NCBI GenBank assembly: GCA_023389055.1
Contig: JAEWFA010000021.1
Location: 1-64,000, forward strand
Direction: 5' to 3'
Source: Pseudomonadota bacterium
GTDB taxonomy: Bacteria; Pseudomonadota; Gammaproteobacteria; Burkholderiales; Burkholderiaceae_E
DNA: 64,000 nucleotides
Positions within the stretch are counted from its first letter, which is position 1. Each line of letters opens with the position of its first letter. A model generated the notes under the pieces. That model was given only the letters and a program-made list of their open reading frames with translations, was not told the DNA's origin and did not search any database. The translations under genes and the position numbers were made by a program. Shown here in pieces: positions 8,499 through 17,027 of the stretch.

Positions 8499-9300
8499 GC
8501 GCCACGTCGACATCGTCGTCGGCGAAGACCGAATCGACGCAACGCTGGTCGTGCCGGGAATGGGAATGCCGGGCGTGCTGTTCGTGCACGGATGGGGAGC
8601 CACGCAGCAGCAGTACCTCGCGCGCGCTCGCGACATCGCCGCGCTCGGCTGCGTCTGCCTGACGCTGGATCTGAGCGGACACGCGCGCACGCAGGCGCAG
8701 CGCGACACCGTTTCACGCGAGCGCAACCTGCGCGACGTGCTGGGCGGATACGGGATCCTGGCCGCCCATCCGCAGGTCGATCCGCAGTCGATCGCCGTCG
8801 TCGGCAGCAGCTACGGCGGCTACCTGGCGGCGGTCCTCACCGAAGTACGCGCGGTTCGCTGGCTCGGACTGCGCGTGCCGGCGCTGTATCGCGATGCCGG
8901 ATGGGAGCTTCCGAAATTGCAGTTGCATCGCGAGCAGGACCTCGTCACCTATCGGCGCAGCTTCATTCCGGCCGCCGAGAACCGGGCATTGCGCGCGTGC
9001 GCCCGTTTCGGCGGCGACGTGCTGATCGTCGAGTCCGAGCGTGACGACATCGTTCCTGCGCCGGTGATCGCAAGCTACCGCGCCGCCTGCACGCAGGCGC
9101 ACTCGCTGACCTATCGCTGCATGCGCGGCGCCGACCACGCGCTGTCGAGCGAAGCGAGCCAGCGCGAGTACACGGCGCTGCTCGTGCAGTGGTTTACCGA
9201 GATGCTGAAAGGCGCACGTCGCGACCTCCGCGAGCCTCCGCAGACGATCGTTGCCGACCCCGGTCGCGTGCACGCGCCAGGCGGATCAGCTGCGCCTTGA
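8485..9300 (+). CDS. alpha/beta hydrolase
   Basis: Serine hydrolase of 271 residues. It has the oxyanion motif FVHGWGATQ (about 33-41), the nucleophile elbow GSSYGGY (serine near 109), an acid in SERDDIVP and a histidine in GADHALS. This layout fits dienelactone hydrolase/prolyl oligopeptidase-like small esterases; the substrate is unknown. It overlaps the end of the DUF3182 gene by 14 bp. Its own end overlaps the convergent uup gene by 15 bp. Pairing with DUF3182 suggests a shared pathway. Confidence 0.85.
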   Translation: MQTRERHVDIVVGEDRIDATLVVPGMGMPGVLFVHGWGATQQQYLARARDIAALGCVCLTLDLSGHARTQAQRDTVSRERNLRDVLGGYGILAAHPQVDPQSIAVVGSSYGGYLAAVLTEVRAVRWLGLRVPALYRDAGWELPKLQLHREQDLVTYRRSFIPAAENRALRACARFGGDVLIVESERDDIVPAPVIASYRAACTQAHSLTYRCMRGADHALSSEASQREYTALLVQWFTEMLKGARRDLREPPQTIVADPGRVHAPGGSAAP

Positions 9301-11256
9301 CTCGAGCGCCTCCCAGCGTTCGAGCGCCTCCAGCAACTCCGCCTCGATCGCCGCGAAGCGCTCGTTTGTCGCGCGCGCGGCGACCGGGTCCTGCCAACTG
9401 TCCGGATCGGCGAGCCGTGGTTCGAGCGCCTTCTGTTCGGCCTCGAGCGCCGCGATGCGCGCGGGCAGCGCATCGAGCTCGCGCTGCTCGGCGTAGCCGA
9501 GCTTGCGTCGCGCCGACGCAGCCGACGCGCGCCCGGCCGCGCCGGTCGCTCTGTCGGCCGCTGTCGACGGCTCCTGGTCGGCGCCGCTGCGGCGCGCCGA
9601 CGCGCCGCCCGCGGGCGATCCGACGCTGCTCGCGTCGGCGACGTTCTTTGCTTCCTCGGCGCGCGCCGATTCGTAGTCGGAATAGCCGCCGGCCTGCTCG
9701 CGCCAGCGCCCGTCGCCCAGCGATACGATCGTCTGCGTGACGACGTTGTCCAGGAACGTGCGGTCGTGGCTGACGACGAGTACGGTCCCGGGATATTCCG
9801 CGAGCAGCTCCTCGAGCAGCTCGAGCGTCTCGATGTCCAGGTCGTTCGTCGGCTCGTCGAGCACCAGCACGTTCGCCGGACGCGCGAACAGCCGCGCAAG
9901 CAGCAGCCGGTTTCGCTCGCCGCCGGACAGGGAGCCGACCGGCGATCGCGCGCGCTCGGGAGCGAACAGGAAGCGCTCCAGGTAGCTCATCGCATGCGTC
10001 CTGCGCCCGGCGATCTCGATCCAGTCCGAGCCGGGGCTGATCGTCTCGACGAGCGTAGCGGAATCGTCCAGCTGCGCGCGCAGTTGATCGAAGTACGCCA
10101 CCTGCAGGTTCGTGCCGAGGCGCACGACGCCGGAGTCGGCGGCGATCTCGCCGAGCATCAGCCGCAGCAGCGTCGTCTTGCCCGCGCCGTTGGGCCCGAC
10201 CAGCCCGACTCGATCGCCGCGCTGGACGATCGCGGAGAAATCGCGCACGACGACCCGATCGCCCCAGGCCTTGGTGACGCCGACGAGCTCGACGACGCGC
10301 TTGCCCGAGCGTTCGCCGGCGTCGACCAGCAGCTGTGCCTGGCCGAGGCGAACACGTCGCGCCGCGCGTTCGCGGCGCAGCTGTTCGAGCCTGCGCACGC
10401 GACCCTCGTTGCGCGTGCGCCGCGCCTCGACGCCCTTGCGTATCCACGTCTCTTCCTGCGCGAGCAGCTTGTCGAATTTCGCATCGGCGACGGCTTCCGC
10501 GGCCAGTTCGTCGTTCTTGCGGCGCTGGTAGTCGGCGAAGCTGCCCGGGTACGAGCGCAGCCGGCCGCGATCGAGCTCGACGACGCGCGTGGCGACACGA
10601 TCGAGGAAGCGTCGATCGTGCGTGACGACGACGAGCGCTCCGCGCCAGGCGGCGAGCAGTTCCTCGAGCCAGGCGATCGAGTCGATGTCCAGGTGGTTCG
10701 TCGGCTCGTCGAGCAACAGCAGGTCGGGTTCGGCGACGAGCGCGCGTGCCAGTGCAACCCGCTTGCGAACGCCGCCCGACAGTTCGCCGACGCGCCGCTC
10801 GCCGTCGAGCGTGAGCCGCGTGAGAACGCTGTCGATGCGGTGGACGACGCTCCACGCGCCTTCGGAGTCGATGCGCGCCTGCAGCGCGGCGAGCCGCTCG
10901 AGCGCGGCGGGATCGGTGTGCGCGCCGCGGGCGATCGAGCCGGCCAGCGCCTCGTACTCGCCGACGAGGCCGGCCTGCCCGGCGAGGCCTTCGGCGACGG
11001 ACTCGAAGACCGTGTGCGATTCGTCGAGCTGCGGCTCCTGCGCGACGTAGGCCACCGACAGCCCGCCCTGGCGCGAGATCTCCCCGTCGTCGAACGCTAG
11101 CAGGCCGGCGACGCCGCGCAGCAGCGACGACTTGCCGGTGCCGTTGCGACCGATCAGCGCGATGCGCTCGCCCGCTTCGATCGACAACTCGGCGTCGCGC
11201 AGCAGCGCGACGTGCCCGTAGGCGAGGTCGACGCCGCGCAGCGTCAGCAGCGACAT
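9286..11256 (-). CDS. uup: ABC-F ATPase, Uup type
   Basis: Soluble twin-ATPase of the ABC-F family, 656 residues. Two P-loops (GRNGTGKSSLL about 37-47; GPNGAGKTTLL about 355-365), two LSGG signatures (ELSGGVRKRV, SLSGGERNRL) and an Arg-rich inter-domain linker are present. A C-terminal coiled coil (about 575-650, starting ARRKLGYAEQREL) separates Uup from EttA. Uup proteins act on ribosomes and DNA structures (transposon excision, ribosome rescue). There is no transmembrane domain. It runs antiparallel into the hydrolase gene with a 15-bp overlap of 3' ends. Confidence 0.92.
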   Translation of the reverse strand: MSLLTLRGVDLAYGHVALLRDAELSIEAGERIALIGRNGTGKSSLLRGVAGLLAFDDGEISRQGGLSVAYVAQEPQLDESHTVFESVAEGLAGQAGLVGEYEALAGSIARGAHTDPAALERLAALQARIDSEGAWSVVHRIDSVLTRLTLDGERRVGELSGGVRKRVALARALVAEPDLLLLDEPTNHLDIDSIAWLEELLAAWRGALVVVTHDRRFLDRVATRVVELDRGRLRSYPGSFADYQRRKNDELAAEAVADAKFDKLLAQEETWIRKGVEARRTRNEGRVRRLEQLRRERAARRVRLGQAQLLVDAGERSGKRVVELVGVTKAWGDRVVVRDFSAIVQRGDRVGLVGPNGAGKTTLLRLMLGEIAADSGVVRLGTNLQVAYFDQLRAQLDDSATLVETISPGSDWIEIAGRRTHAMSYLERFLFAPERARSPVGSLSGGERNRLLLARLFARPANVLVLDEPTNDLDIETLELLEELLAEYPGTVLVVSHDRTFLDNVVTQTIVSLGDGRWREQAGGYSDYESARAEEAKNVADASSVGSPAGGASARRSGADQEPSTAADRATGAAGRASAASARRKLGYAEQRELDALPARIAALEAEQKALEPRLADPDSWQDPVAARATNERFAAIEAELLEALERWEALESRRS

Positions 11257-11269
11257 CGCTTCATCGCAT

Positions 11270-12625
11270 TCAGCCGCCGGCCCGGGACGCCCGCGCAGGC
11301 TTGCGCGCGGCAGCCTTCGACGCGTTGGCGTCGTCCCGCGACGCCGACTTGCCTGCGGCCTTGGTCGACGTCTTGTTCGACGTCTTGTCGGCGCCCTGGC
11401 GTGTCGTCTTGTTTTCCGCCTTGTTTGCCGCGATGCGCAGTCGCAGCGCGTTCAGCTTGATGAAGCCGCCTGCGTCGGCCTGGTCGTAGGCTCCCTGGTC
11501 GTCCTCGAAGGTCGAAATGCGCGCATCGAACAGCGAATCGGCAGACGTTCGCGAGACGACGATCGCGTTGCCCTTGTAGAGCCGCAGCGTGACGTTGCCG
11601 TTGACGTTGCGCTGCGTGTGGTCGATCAGCGCCTGCAGCGCCTCGCGCTCGGGCGACCACCAGTAGCCGTTGTAGATCAGGCTCGCGTAGCGCGGCATCA
11701 GGTCGTCCTTCAGGTGCGCGACTTCGCGATCGAGCGTCAGCGACTCGACGGCGCGGTGTGCTCGCAGCAGTACCGTTCCGCCGGGGGTTTCGTAGCAGCC
11801 TCGCGATTTCATTCCGACGTAGCGGTTCTCGACGAGATCCAGGCGCCCGATGCCGTGGCGGCCGGCTCGCTCGTTCAATTCGGCGAGCAACTCGTGCGCC
11901 TTCATCCGGCGCCCGTCGATCGCGACGAGGTCGCCGTTGCGGAACTCCAGCGCGATGTCCTCGGGCTTGCCCGGGGCCTTCTCGAGCGGTACCGTCAGGC
12001 GCCACATCCCCTTGGCCGGCGGCTCCTGCGCAGGATCCTCGAGCACGCCGCCCTCGTACGAGATGTGCAGCAGGTTCGCGTCCATCGAGAACGGCGCCTC
12101 GCCGCTGCGCTTCTTGAAGTCCACCGCAATGCCGTTGGCGTCGGCGTAGGCGAGCAGCTTGTCGCGCGACAGCAGGTCCCATTCGCGCCACGGCGCGATG
12201 ATGCGCACGTTCGGCATCAGCGCGTACGCGCCGAGCTCGAAGCGGACCTGGTCGTTGCCCTTGCCGGTCGCGCCGTGCGAGATTGCGTCGGCGTTCTCGC
12301 GGCGGGCGATCTCGACCAGCCGTTTCGCGATCAGCGGCCGGGCAATGGACGTGCCGAGCAGATACTCGCCTTCGTAGACGGTGTTCGCCCGGAACATCGG
12401 GAAGACGTAGTCGCGCACGAACTCCTCGCGCAGGTCTTCGATGTAGATCTTCTTCACGCCGGCGCGACGCGCTTTCTCGCGCGCGGGCTCGAGTTCCTCG
12501 CCCTGGCCGATGTCGGCGGTGAAGGTGATCACCTCGCAGCCGTAGGTGTCCTGCAGCCATTTCAGGATCACCGAGGTGTCGAGACCGCCGGAATACGCGA
12601 GTACCACCTTCCGCACTTCGCTCAT
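11270..12625 (-). CDS. argG: argininosuccinate synthase with a Lys/Ala-rich C-terminal tail
   Basis: Joins citrulline and aspartate using ATP to give argininosuccinate, the penultimate step of arginine synthesis. The ATP-binding [10 protein letters not shown] (about 9-18) and [15 protein letters not shown] are intact. The catalytic domain ends near residue 400. An added tail of about 50 residues is rich in Lys, Ala, Thr and Asn (repeats such as [17 protein letters not shown]) and resembles histone-H1-like low-complexity tails. The usual class I enzyme is about 400 residues; here it is 451. A TATAAT box lies 36 bp upstream of the ATG. Confidence 0.95.
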   Translation of the reverse strand: MSEVRKVVLAYSGGLDTSVILKWLQDTYGCEVITFTADIGQGEELEPAREKARRAGVKKIYIEDLREEFVRDYVFPMFRANTVYEGEYLLGTSIARPLIAKRLVEIARRENADAISHGATGKGNDQVRFELGAYALMPNVRIIAPWREWDLLSRDKLLAYADANGIAVDFKKRSGEAPFSMDANLLHISYEGGVLEDPAQEPPAKGMWRLTVPLEKAPGKPEDIALEFRNGDLVAIDGRRMKAHELLAELNERAGRHGIGRLDLVENRYVGMKSRGCYETPGGTVLLRAHRAVESLTLDREVAHLKDDLMPRYASLIYNGYWWSPEREALQALIDHTQRNVNGNVTLRLYKGNAIVVSRTSADSLFDARISTFEDDQGAYDQADAGGFIKLNALRLRIAANKAENKTTRQGADKTSNKTSTKAAGKSASRDDANASKAAARKPARASRAGG

Positions 12626-12660
12626 GTTCGTGCGCCGCCGTGTGCAGTGAAAAACCTTCG

Positions 12661-12666
12661 ATTATA
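12661..12666 (-). promoter_or_regulatory. putative -10 box of argG
   Basis: On the minus strand the hexamer reads TATAAT, a perfect sigma70 -10, placed 35 bases before the argG ATG. The matching -35 position reads CCGTCC, which is weak, so an activator or a GC-tolerant sigma factor may be involved. A start of transcription near 12654 would give a leader of about 29 bases. Confidence 0.5.
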
Positions 12667-12985
12667 TGACCTGGGCAACGGCGGACGGGGAGAGGCCCGC
12701 CGCCCGGACGACGCAACGCAGCGCGCCAAACGCGCTTTCGCTGCGAAACGCAGCAATTACGCGTGGGCCGGGGGTTCCCCAACCGAGAATGCCGGGTTGT
12801 GCGACGTTGTCGGGCGTGCGGCGATAGGAGCCGTCGGCCGCGACGAGGAGTAGCCTCGACGGAAGGCCTCCGTGTAGCGGGCGCTCTGCCTGCAACGCCA
12901 CGCCGATCCGAGGGGGCCGGAAGGCACGGAGAACGCGCGTTTCTGCTTGCGCTCCCCTTTTCCCGTCAGAGGAGGTGCTCGACCG
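12667..12985. other. intergenic region between argG and the small gene
   Basis: About 320 bp without a convincing gene. It holds the argG promoter side and a run of short inverted repeats, including ACGGA-AGGCC-TCCGT (12859-12873) and a CCTCCGTG/CACGGAG pair flanking about 50 bases. Both strands have short open frames. On the minus strand one reads LLVAADGSYRRTPDNVAQPG, a peptide pattern I recall in many hypothetical ORFs of Burkholderiales intergenic sequences. That recurrence, if real, would point to a dispersed repeat or structured RNA rather than a protein. Confidence 0.4.
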
Positions 12986-13186
12986 ATGGACTCGAACGCG
13001 GCGCTCGAAGTGGCCGAGGCGGTGCGCGATGCGTGCCGCGTGGCGGTAGCCGATGCCTGGGAAGACGCCGGTGTGCAGGGACTGTGCGTCGAAGGGCGTT
13101 GCGAGGTGGCGGTCGGCGCGATCGAGCGGATCGCGCTGCAGGCAATCGTCGAGCGCGTGCTCGCCGCACGGGCAGGCGCCTCGTAG
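12986..13186 (+). CDS. small conserved hypothetical protein in the arg cluster
   Basis: A 66-residue acidic, helical protein (MDSNAALEVAEAVRDACRVA, then AYEDA-like ADAWEDAGVQGLCVEGRCE and AVGAIERI). Similar short proteins with the AVRDAC...YEDAG..GLC.EGRWE pattern occur widely in beta- and gammaproteobacteria without known function; this comparison is from memory. A strong ribosome site AGAGGAGG (12969-12976) sits 9 bases before the ATG, so this internal start was preferred to the one at 12947. It is convergent with argF, whose stop lies one base away. Confidence 0.65.
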   Translation: MDSNAALEVAEAVRDACRVAVADAWEDAGVQGLCVEGRCEVAVGAIERIALQAIVERVLAARAGAS

Positions 13187-13187
13187 C

Positions 13188-14114
13188 TCAGCGCGCGGCG
13201 CCTTCCACCCGTCCCAGCATCAGGTACTCGATCAGCGCCTTCTGCGCGTGCAGCCGGTTCTCCGCCTCGTCCCAGACCACCGATTGCGGGCCGTCGATGA
13301 CTTCGGCGCTCACTTCCTCGCCGCGGTGCGCGGGAAGGCAATGCATGAACAGCGCGTCGGACGTCGCCATTCGCATCATGTCGGCGTCGACGCACCAGTC
13401 AGCGAAGGCGCGCCGGCGCTGCTCGTTCTCCTCTTCGAAGCCCATGCTCGTCCATACGTCGGTGGTGACGAGGTCGGCGCCTGCGCAGGCCTGCATCGGA
13501 TCTTCGAACTGCTCGACGCGGCCGCCGAAGCGGCCCGCGCGCTCGGGTTCGATCTCGTAGCCCGGAGGCGTGGAGACGCGCACCTCGAAGTCGAGCAGCT
13601 CGGCCGCCTGCAGCCAGCTGTTGCAGACGTTGTTCGAGTCGCCGATCCACGCGACCTTGCGCCCGGCGATCGGTCCGCGGTGTTCGATGAACGTGTAGAT
13701 GTCGGCGAGGATCTGGCACGGGTGGTATTCGTTCGTCAGCCCGTTGACGACCGGCACGCGCGAACGTGCCGCGAAGCGCTCGACGGTTTCCTGCTCGAAG
13801 GTGCGGATCATCACGATGTCGCACATCCGCGAGATCACCTGCGCAGCGTCCTCGACCGGCTCGCCGCGGCCGAGCTGCGAGTCGCGTGTATTCAGGTAGA
13901 TCGCCGCTCCGCCGAGCTGCTGCATGCCGGCTTCGAACGAAAGTCGCGTTCGCGTGCTCGCCTTCTCGAAGATCATCACCATCGTGCGGTCGACGAGCGG
14001 GTGATATTTCTCGTAGCGCTTGAAGCGGTCCTTGATGATCCGCGTGCGCTCGAACAGGTACTGGAACTCTTCGGCGGCGAGATCGCGGAACTGCAGGAAG
14101 TGCTGTAGCGTCAT
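13188..14114 (-). CDS. argF: ornithine carbamoyltransferase
   Basis: Makes citrulline from ornithine and carbamoyl phosphate in the cytoplasm. The 308-residue protein has the carbamoyl-phosphate loop EKASTRTRLSFE (about 50-61), the HPCQILADIYT segment and the catalytic FMHCLPAHRGEEV near residue 265. The ATG at 14114 gives the standard MTLQHFLQFRDL start. argD lies 11 bp upstream on the same strand, so argD-argF form an operon; argG follows further downstream on the same strand. Confidence 0.96.
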   Translation of the reverse strand: MTLQHFLQFRDLAAEEFQYLFERTRIIKDRFKRYEKYHPLVDRTMVMIFEKASTRTRLSFEAGMQQLGGAAIYLNTRDSQLGRGEPVEDAAQVISRMCDIVMIRTFEQETVERFAARSRVPVVNGLTNEYHPCQILADIYTFIEHRGPIAGRKVAWIGDSNNVCNSWLQAAELLDFEVRVSTPPGYEIEPERAGRFGGRVEQFEDPMQACAGADLVTTDVWTSMGFEEENEQRRRAFADWCVDADMMRMATSDALFMHCLPAHRGEEVSAEVIDGPQSVVWDEAENRLHAQKALIEYLMLGRVEGAAR

Positions 14115-14125
14115 TCGAAGGACCT

Positions 14126-15337
14126 TCAGGAGGAGGAGGTCACCGGGGCCGGCTTCGTCTCGCCGAGGAACGCGCGGATCACCGGAACGAGCCGCTCGAC
14201 GAGGAGATCGGAGTGCTCGGCGCGATAGATGAGCGGGGGCAGCAGGCGGATCACCCGCTCGGCGGTGACGTTGAACACGATCCCCGCTGCGAGTCCCTTG
14301 CGGATGATCGCCGCGCACGGGCGGTCGAGCTCGATTCCCATCATCAGGCCCTGGCCGCGCACTTCGACGACGCCGTCGACGCCTTCGAGTGCCTTGCGCA
14401 GTCCCGAGAGAATGCGCTCGCCCTGCACCCGCGCGTTCTCGAGCAGCCCTTCCTCCTGCATCACTTGCAGCGTGACGAGACCGGCGCGCATCGCGAGCGG
14501 GTTTCCACCGAAGGTCGTGCCGTGGTTGCCCGGCTGGAATACTTCGGCTGCCGGGCCGCGCGCGAGCACCGCACCGATCGGCACACCGGATGCCAGGCCC
14601 TTGGCGAGCGGAACGACGTCGGCACGTACGTCGGCCCACTGGTGTGCGAACCACTTCCCGGTGCGGCCGGTGCCGCACTGGACCTCGTCGACCATCATCA
14701 GCCAGCCTCGCTCGTCGCAGATGCGGCGTACGTGGCGCAGGTACTCGATGCGCGCCGGCTGGATGCCGCCTTCGCCCTGGATCGCTTCGAAGAACACGGC
14801 GACGACGTTCGGATGCTCGGCGGCGACGCGGTCGATCGCTGCCCGGTCGTTCAGCGGAACGCGAACGAAGCCTTCGACCAGGGGCTCGAATCCCTGGTGC
14901 ACCTTCGGATTGCCGGTCGCCGACAGCGTCGCGAGCGAGCGGCCGTGGAACGCGCGTTCGCAGACGACGATCTCCGGGCGGTCGATGCCGCGCTGGTGTC
15001 CGTACTTGCGCGCGATCTTGATCGCCGCCTCGTTGGCCTCCAGGCCCGAGTTGCAGAAGAACGCGTTGGTCATCTCCGACAGTTCGACGAGGCGCGCGCC
15101 GAGTTCGGTCTGCAGCGGAACCTCGAAGACGTTCGAGCTGTGGATGATCCGCGCTACCTGCTCGCGCAGCGCCGCCACCAGCTTGGGATGGGCGTGCCCG
15201 AGCGTATTCACTGCGATGCCCGCCAGTGCGTCGAGATGGCGCCGCCCTTCGGTGTCGTACAGCCAGACGCCATCGCCGTGCGTGAACGCCACGGGCTGGC
15301 GGTTGTAGGTGTTCATCAGGGGGACGGTGGCGGCCAT
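14126..15337 (-). CDS. argD: acetylornithine aminotransferase
   Basis: PLP enzyme of class III converting N-acetylglutamate semialdehyde to N-acetylornithine; it may also serve as succinyl-diaminopimelate aminotransferase. The 403-residue protein has NSGLEANEAAIKIARKYG, the Asp of MVDEVQCGTGRTGKW and the PLP lysine in PLAKGLASGVPIGAV. The ATG at 15337 begins MAATVPLMNTYNRQPVAF. The open frame reaches 15682 but reads through the divergent promoter region. It is the first gene of the argD-argF unit. Confidence 0.95.
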   Translation of the reverse strand: MAATVPLMNTYNRQPVAFTHGDGVWLYDTEGRRHLDALAGIAVNTLGHAHPKLVAALREQVARIIHSSNVFEVPLQTELGARLVELSEMTNAFFCNSGLEANEAAIKIARKYGHQRGIDRPEIVVCERAFHGRSLATLSATGNPKVHQGFEPLVEGFVRVPLNDRAAIDRVAAEHPNVVAVFFEAIQGEGGIQPARIEYLRHVRRICDERGWLMMVDEVQCGTGRTGKWFAHQWADVRADVVPLAKGLASGVPIGAVLARGPAAEVFQPGNHGTTFGGNPLAMRAGLVTLQVMQEEGLLENARVQGERILSGLRKALEGVDGVVEVRGQGLMMGIELDRPCAAIIRKGLAAGIVFNVTAERVIRLLPPLIYRAEHSDLLVERLVPVIRAFLGETKPAPVTSSS

Positions 15338-15521
15338 GGCGATTTCCGGCAAAGAGCTTTGCGCAGCGGGCGGGGAAGACGACGATTGTAGGAGATGGGC
15401 GCCGGCGCTCCCGGCGCACGCCTGCGAGTTTTGCGAAAGAGCTTCCGGGACGGCACCTAAGTTGTCGATCCGATTGGCTTTTTCCCGACAACAGGGGTGA
15501 CTAAAACGACAGCCTGAGGGG

Positions 15522-15527
15522 TAGAAT
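15522..15527 (+). promoter_or_regulatory. putative -10 box of the response-regulator gene
   Basis: TAGAAT on the plus strand, 42 bases before the chosen ATG, in the 232-bp divergent space between argD and the response regulator. No convincing -35 is present at the right distance. Confidence 0.3.
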
Positions 15528-15569
15528 CTGCGCCCAATGGGCAGGCACATGCCCCGGGGAGGAAGCTCG

Positions 15570-16409
15570 ATGAGCATCGATGCGACGGCCGATCCGCGGC
15601 CGCAGTATCGCGTGGCCGTGTTCGGTCTCGCGAGCCGCCTGCAGCATCTGCTGGAGGTCGTGCTGCGGCACGCCCGGCACAACCGTTATCGATATGCGCT
15701 ATCGACGACGCGTGGCCCCGGCGATTTCGACGTCGCCCTCGTCGACATGACGAGCTCGGGCGGCGCCGACACGGCCAAGACCCTGGAGCAGATCTTCGAC
15801 GAGCGCGCCGTGCTGCGCGTCGGCCGACGCTGCGATCCCGACCGCCCGCGCGACGACCTGCTGCAGTCGAGCTTCGTCGCCCAGGTGCTCTATGCGTTGA
15901 ACCGGGTGGTCGATGCGAGGCGACTGCGAGAGCGCGCCGAGCGCGAGTTGGCCGCGCTCGATGCGGGACGTATCGTCGCGGAAGACGGCGTGCGACGTCG
16001 TCCCCGGGCGCTGATCGTCGACGACAGCCCGACCGTTCGCCGGCAATTGGCGCTGGCGCTCAATCGCATCGGGCTCGACGGCGAGGCGGTTTCGAATGCG
16101 GGCGAGGCGCTCGATGTGCTGGCGATGCGCAGCTACGAACTGATGCTGGCCGACGTCGTGATGCCCGGGCTGGACGGCTACCAGCTCACGCGCACCGTGC
16201 GTCGCGATCGCGGCCTGCGCGCGATGCCGGTGATCCTGCTCACGAGCCGTTCGTCGCCTTTCGACCTGGCGCGCGGTGCGCTCGCCGGCTGCAACAGCTA
16301 TCTGGTGAAACCCGTGTCGATGCAGACGCTGCACGAAACCGTGCAGCGGCAGTTGCGCCGCTGTGCGAAGCGGCGCCGGATGGAGAGCGAACTGCGCTTC
16401 GCGGCGTAG
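15570..16409 (+). CDS. response regulator with a C-terminal receiver domain
   Basis: 279 residues. The N-terminal half (about 1-130) looks like a degenerate receiver-like domain (YRVAVFGLASRLQHLL, DFDVALVDM). The C-terminal half is a true receiver: acidic pair in RALIVDDSPTVRRQL, phosphoacceptor Asp in LMLADVVMPGLDG, conserved Thr/Ser in VILLTSRSS and Lys in SYLVKPVS. There is no DNA-binding output domain, so it probably acts by protein contact. The start at 15570 has GGGGAGGA 6 bases upstream and was preferred to the ATG at 15537. The partner kinase is not in the window. Confidence 0.82.
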   Translation: MSIDATADPRPQYRVAVFGLASRLQHLLEVVLRHARHNRYRYALSTTRGPGDFDVALVDMTSSGGADTAKTLEQIFDERAVLRVGRRCDPDRPRDDLLQSSFVAQVLYALNRVVDARRLRERAERELAALDAGRIVAEDGVRRRPRALIVDDSPTVRRQLALALNRIGLDGEAVSNAGEALDVLAMRSYELMLADVVMPGLDGYQLTRTVRRDRGLRAMPVILLTSRSSPFDLARGALAGCNSYLVKPVSMQTLHETVQRQLRRCAKRRRMESELRFAA

Positions 16410-16417
16410 GGGAGGTC

Positions 16418-16978
16418 TTACTTCACGCGGTTGCGATACTCGGCGGTGCGCGTATCGATCTCGATGCGGTCGCCGATCTCGACGAAGGCCGGCACCGGGA
16501 TCTCGAATCCGGTGGGCTTGATTCGCGCGGGCTTCATCACCTTGCCGGAGGTGTCGCCCTTGACGGCGGGTTCGGTGTACTCGACTTCACGAACCACGCT
16601 GTTGGGCATCTCTACGGAGATCGCGCGGCCGTCGTAGAACGTGACCTCGCAGGGCATTCCGTCGTCGAGGTAGTTGAGCACCTCGCCCATGCTGTCGCGT
16701 TCGATCTCGTACTGGTTGTACTCGCCGTCCATGAACACGTACATGGGATCGGCGAAATACGAGTACGCGACTTCCTTCTTGTCGAGGACCAGCACGTCGA
16801 ATTTCTCGTCGGCCTTGTAGACCGACTCGGTGCCGGAGTTGTTGAGCAGGTTCTTCAGCTTGAGCTTGACGACGGCGGCGTTGCGGCCGGATCGATTCAG
16901 TTCGGCGCGCTGCACGACCATCGGATCCTTGCCGATCATGACGACGTTGCCGACGCGCAATTCCTGGGCGAGTTTCAT
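16418..16978 (-). CDS. efp: elongation factor P
   Basis: Binds ribosomes stalled on polyproline stretches and restores peptide-bond formation. The 186 residues show the three beta-barrel domains of EF-P. The loop tip reads [11 protein letters not shown] with Arg at position 32, not Lys as in E. coli. Arg32 is the form modified by rhamnose, and the modifying enzyme EarP is encoded immediately upstream on the same strand. A TATAAT box overlapping the earP stop suggests that efp also has its own promoter. It converges on the response-regulator gene with only 8 bp between. Confidence 0.96.
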   Translation of the reverse strand: MKLAQELRVGNVVMIGKDPMVVQRAELNRSGRNAAVVKLKLKNLLNNSGTESVYKADEKFDVLVLDKKEVAYSYFADPMYVFMDGEYNQYEIERDSMGEVLNYLDDGMPCEVTFYDGRAISVEMPNSVVREVEYTEPAVKGDTSGKVMKPARIKPTGFEIPVPAFVEIGDRIEIDTRTAEYRNRVK

Positions 16979-17021
16979 GAGGCTTCGGGAGTAAATCGTT
17001 CGGGGTTCAGGGTAACCGGCA

Positions 17022-17027
17022 ATTATA
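17022..17027 (-). promoter_or_regulatory. putative -10 box of efp, overlapping the earP stop
   Basis: TATAAT on the minus strand, made from the last codons and TAA stop of earP. It lies 43 bases before the efp ATG. The -35 position is weak. It would let efp be expressed above the level of the earP transcript. Confidence 0.45.

Noticed and set aside
12662..12901. 79-codon minus-strand ORF as a protein gene
   Set aside because: No ribosome site, overlaps the argG promoter and looks like repeat-derived sequence; kept only as a possible repeat or RNA element.
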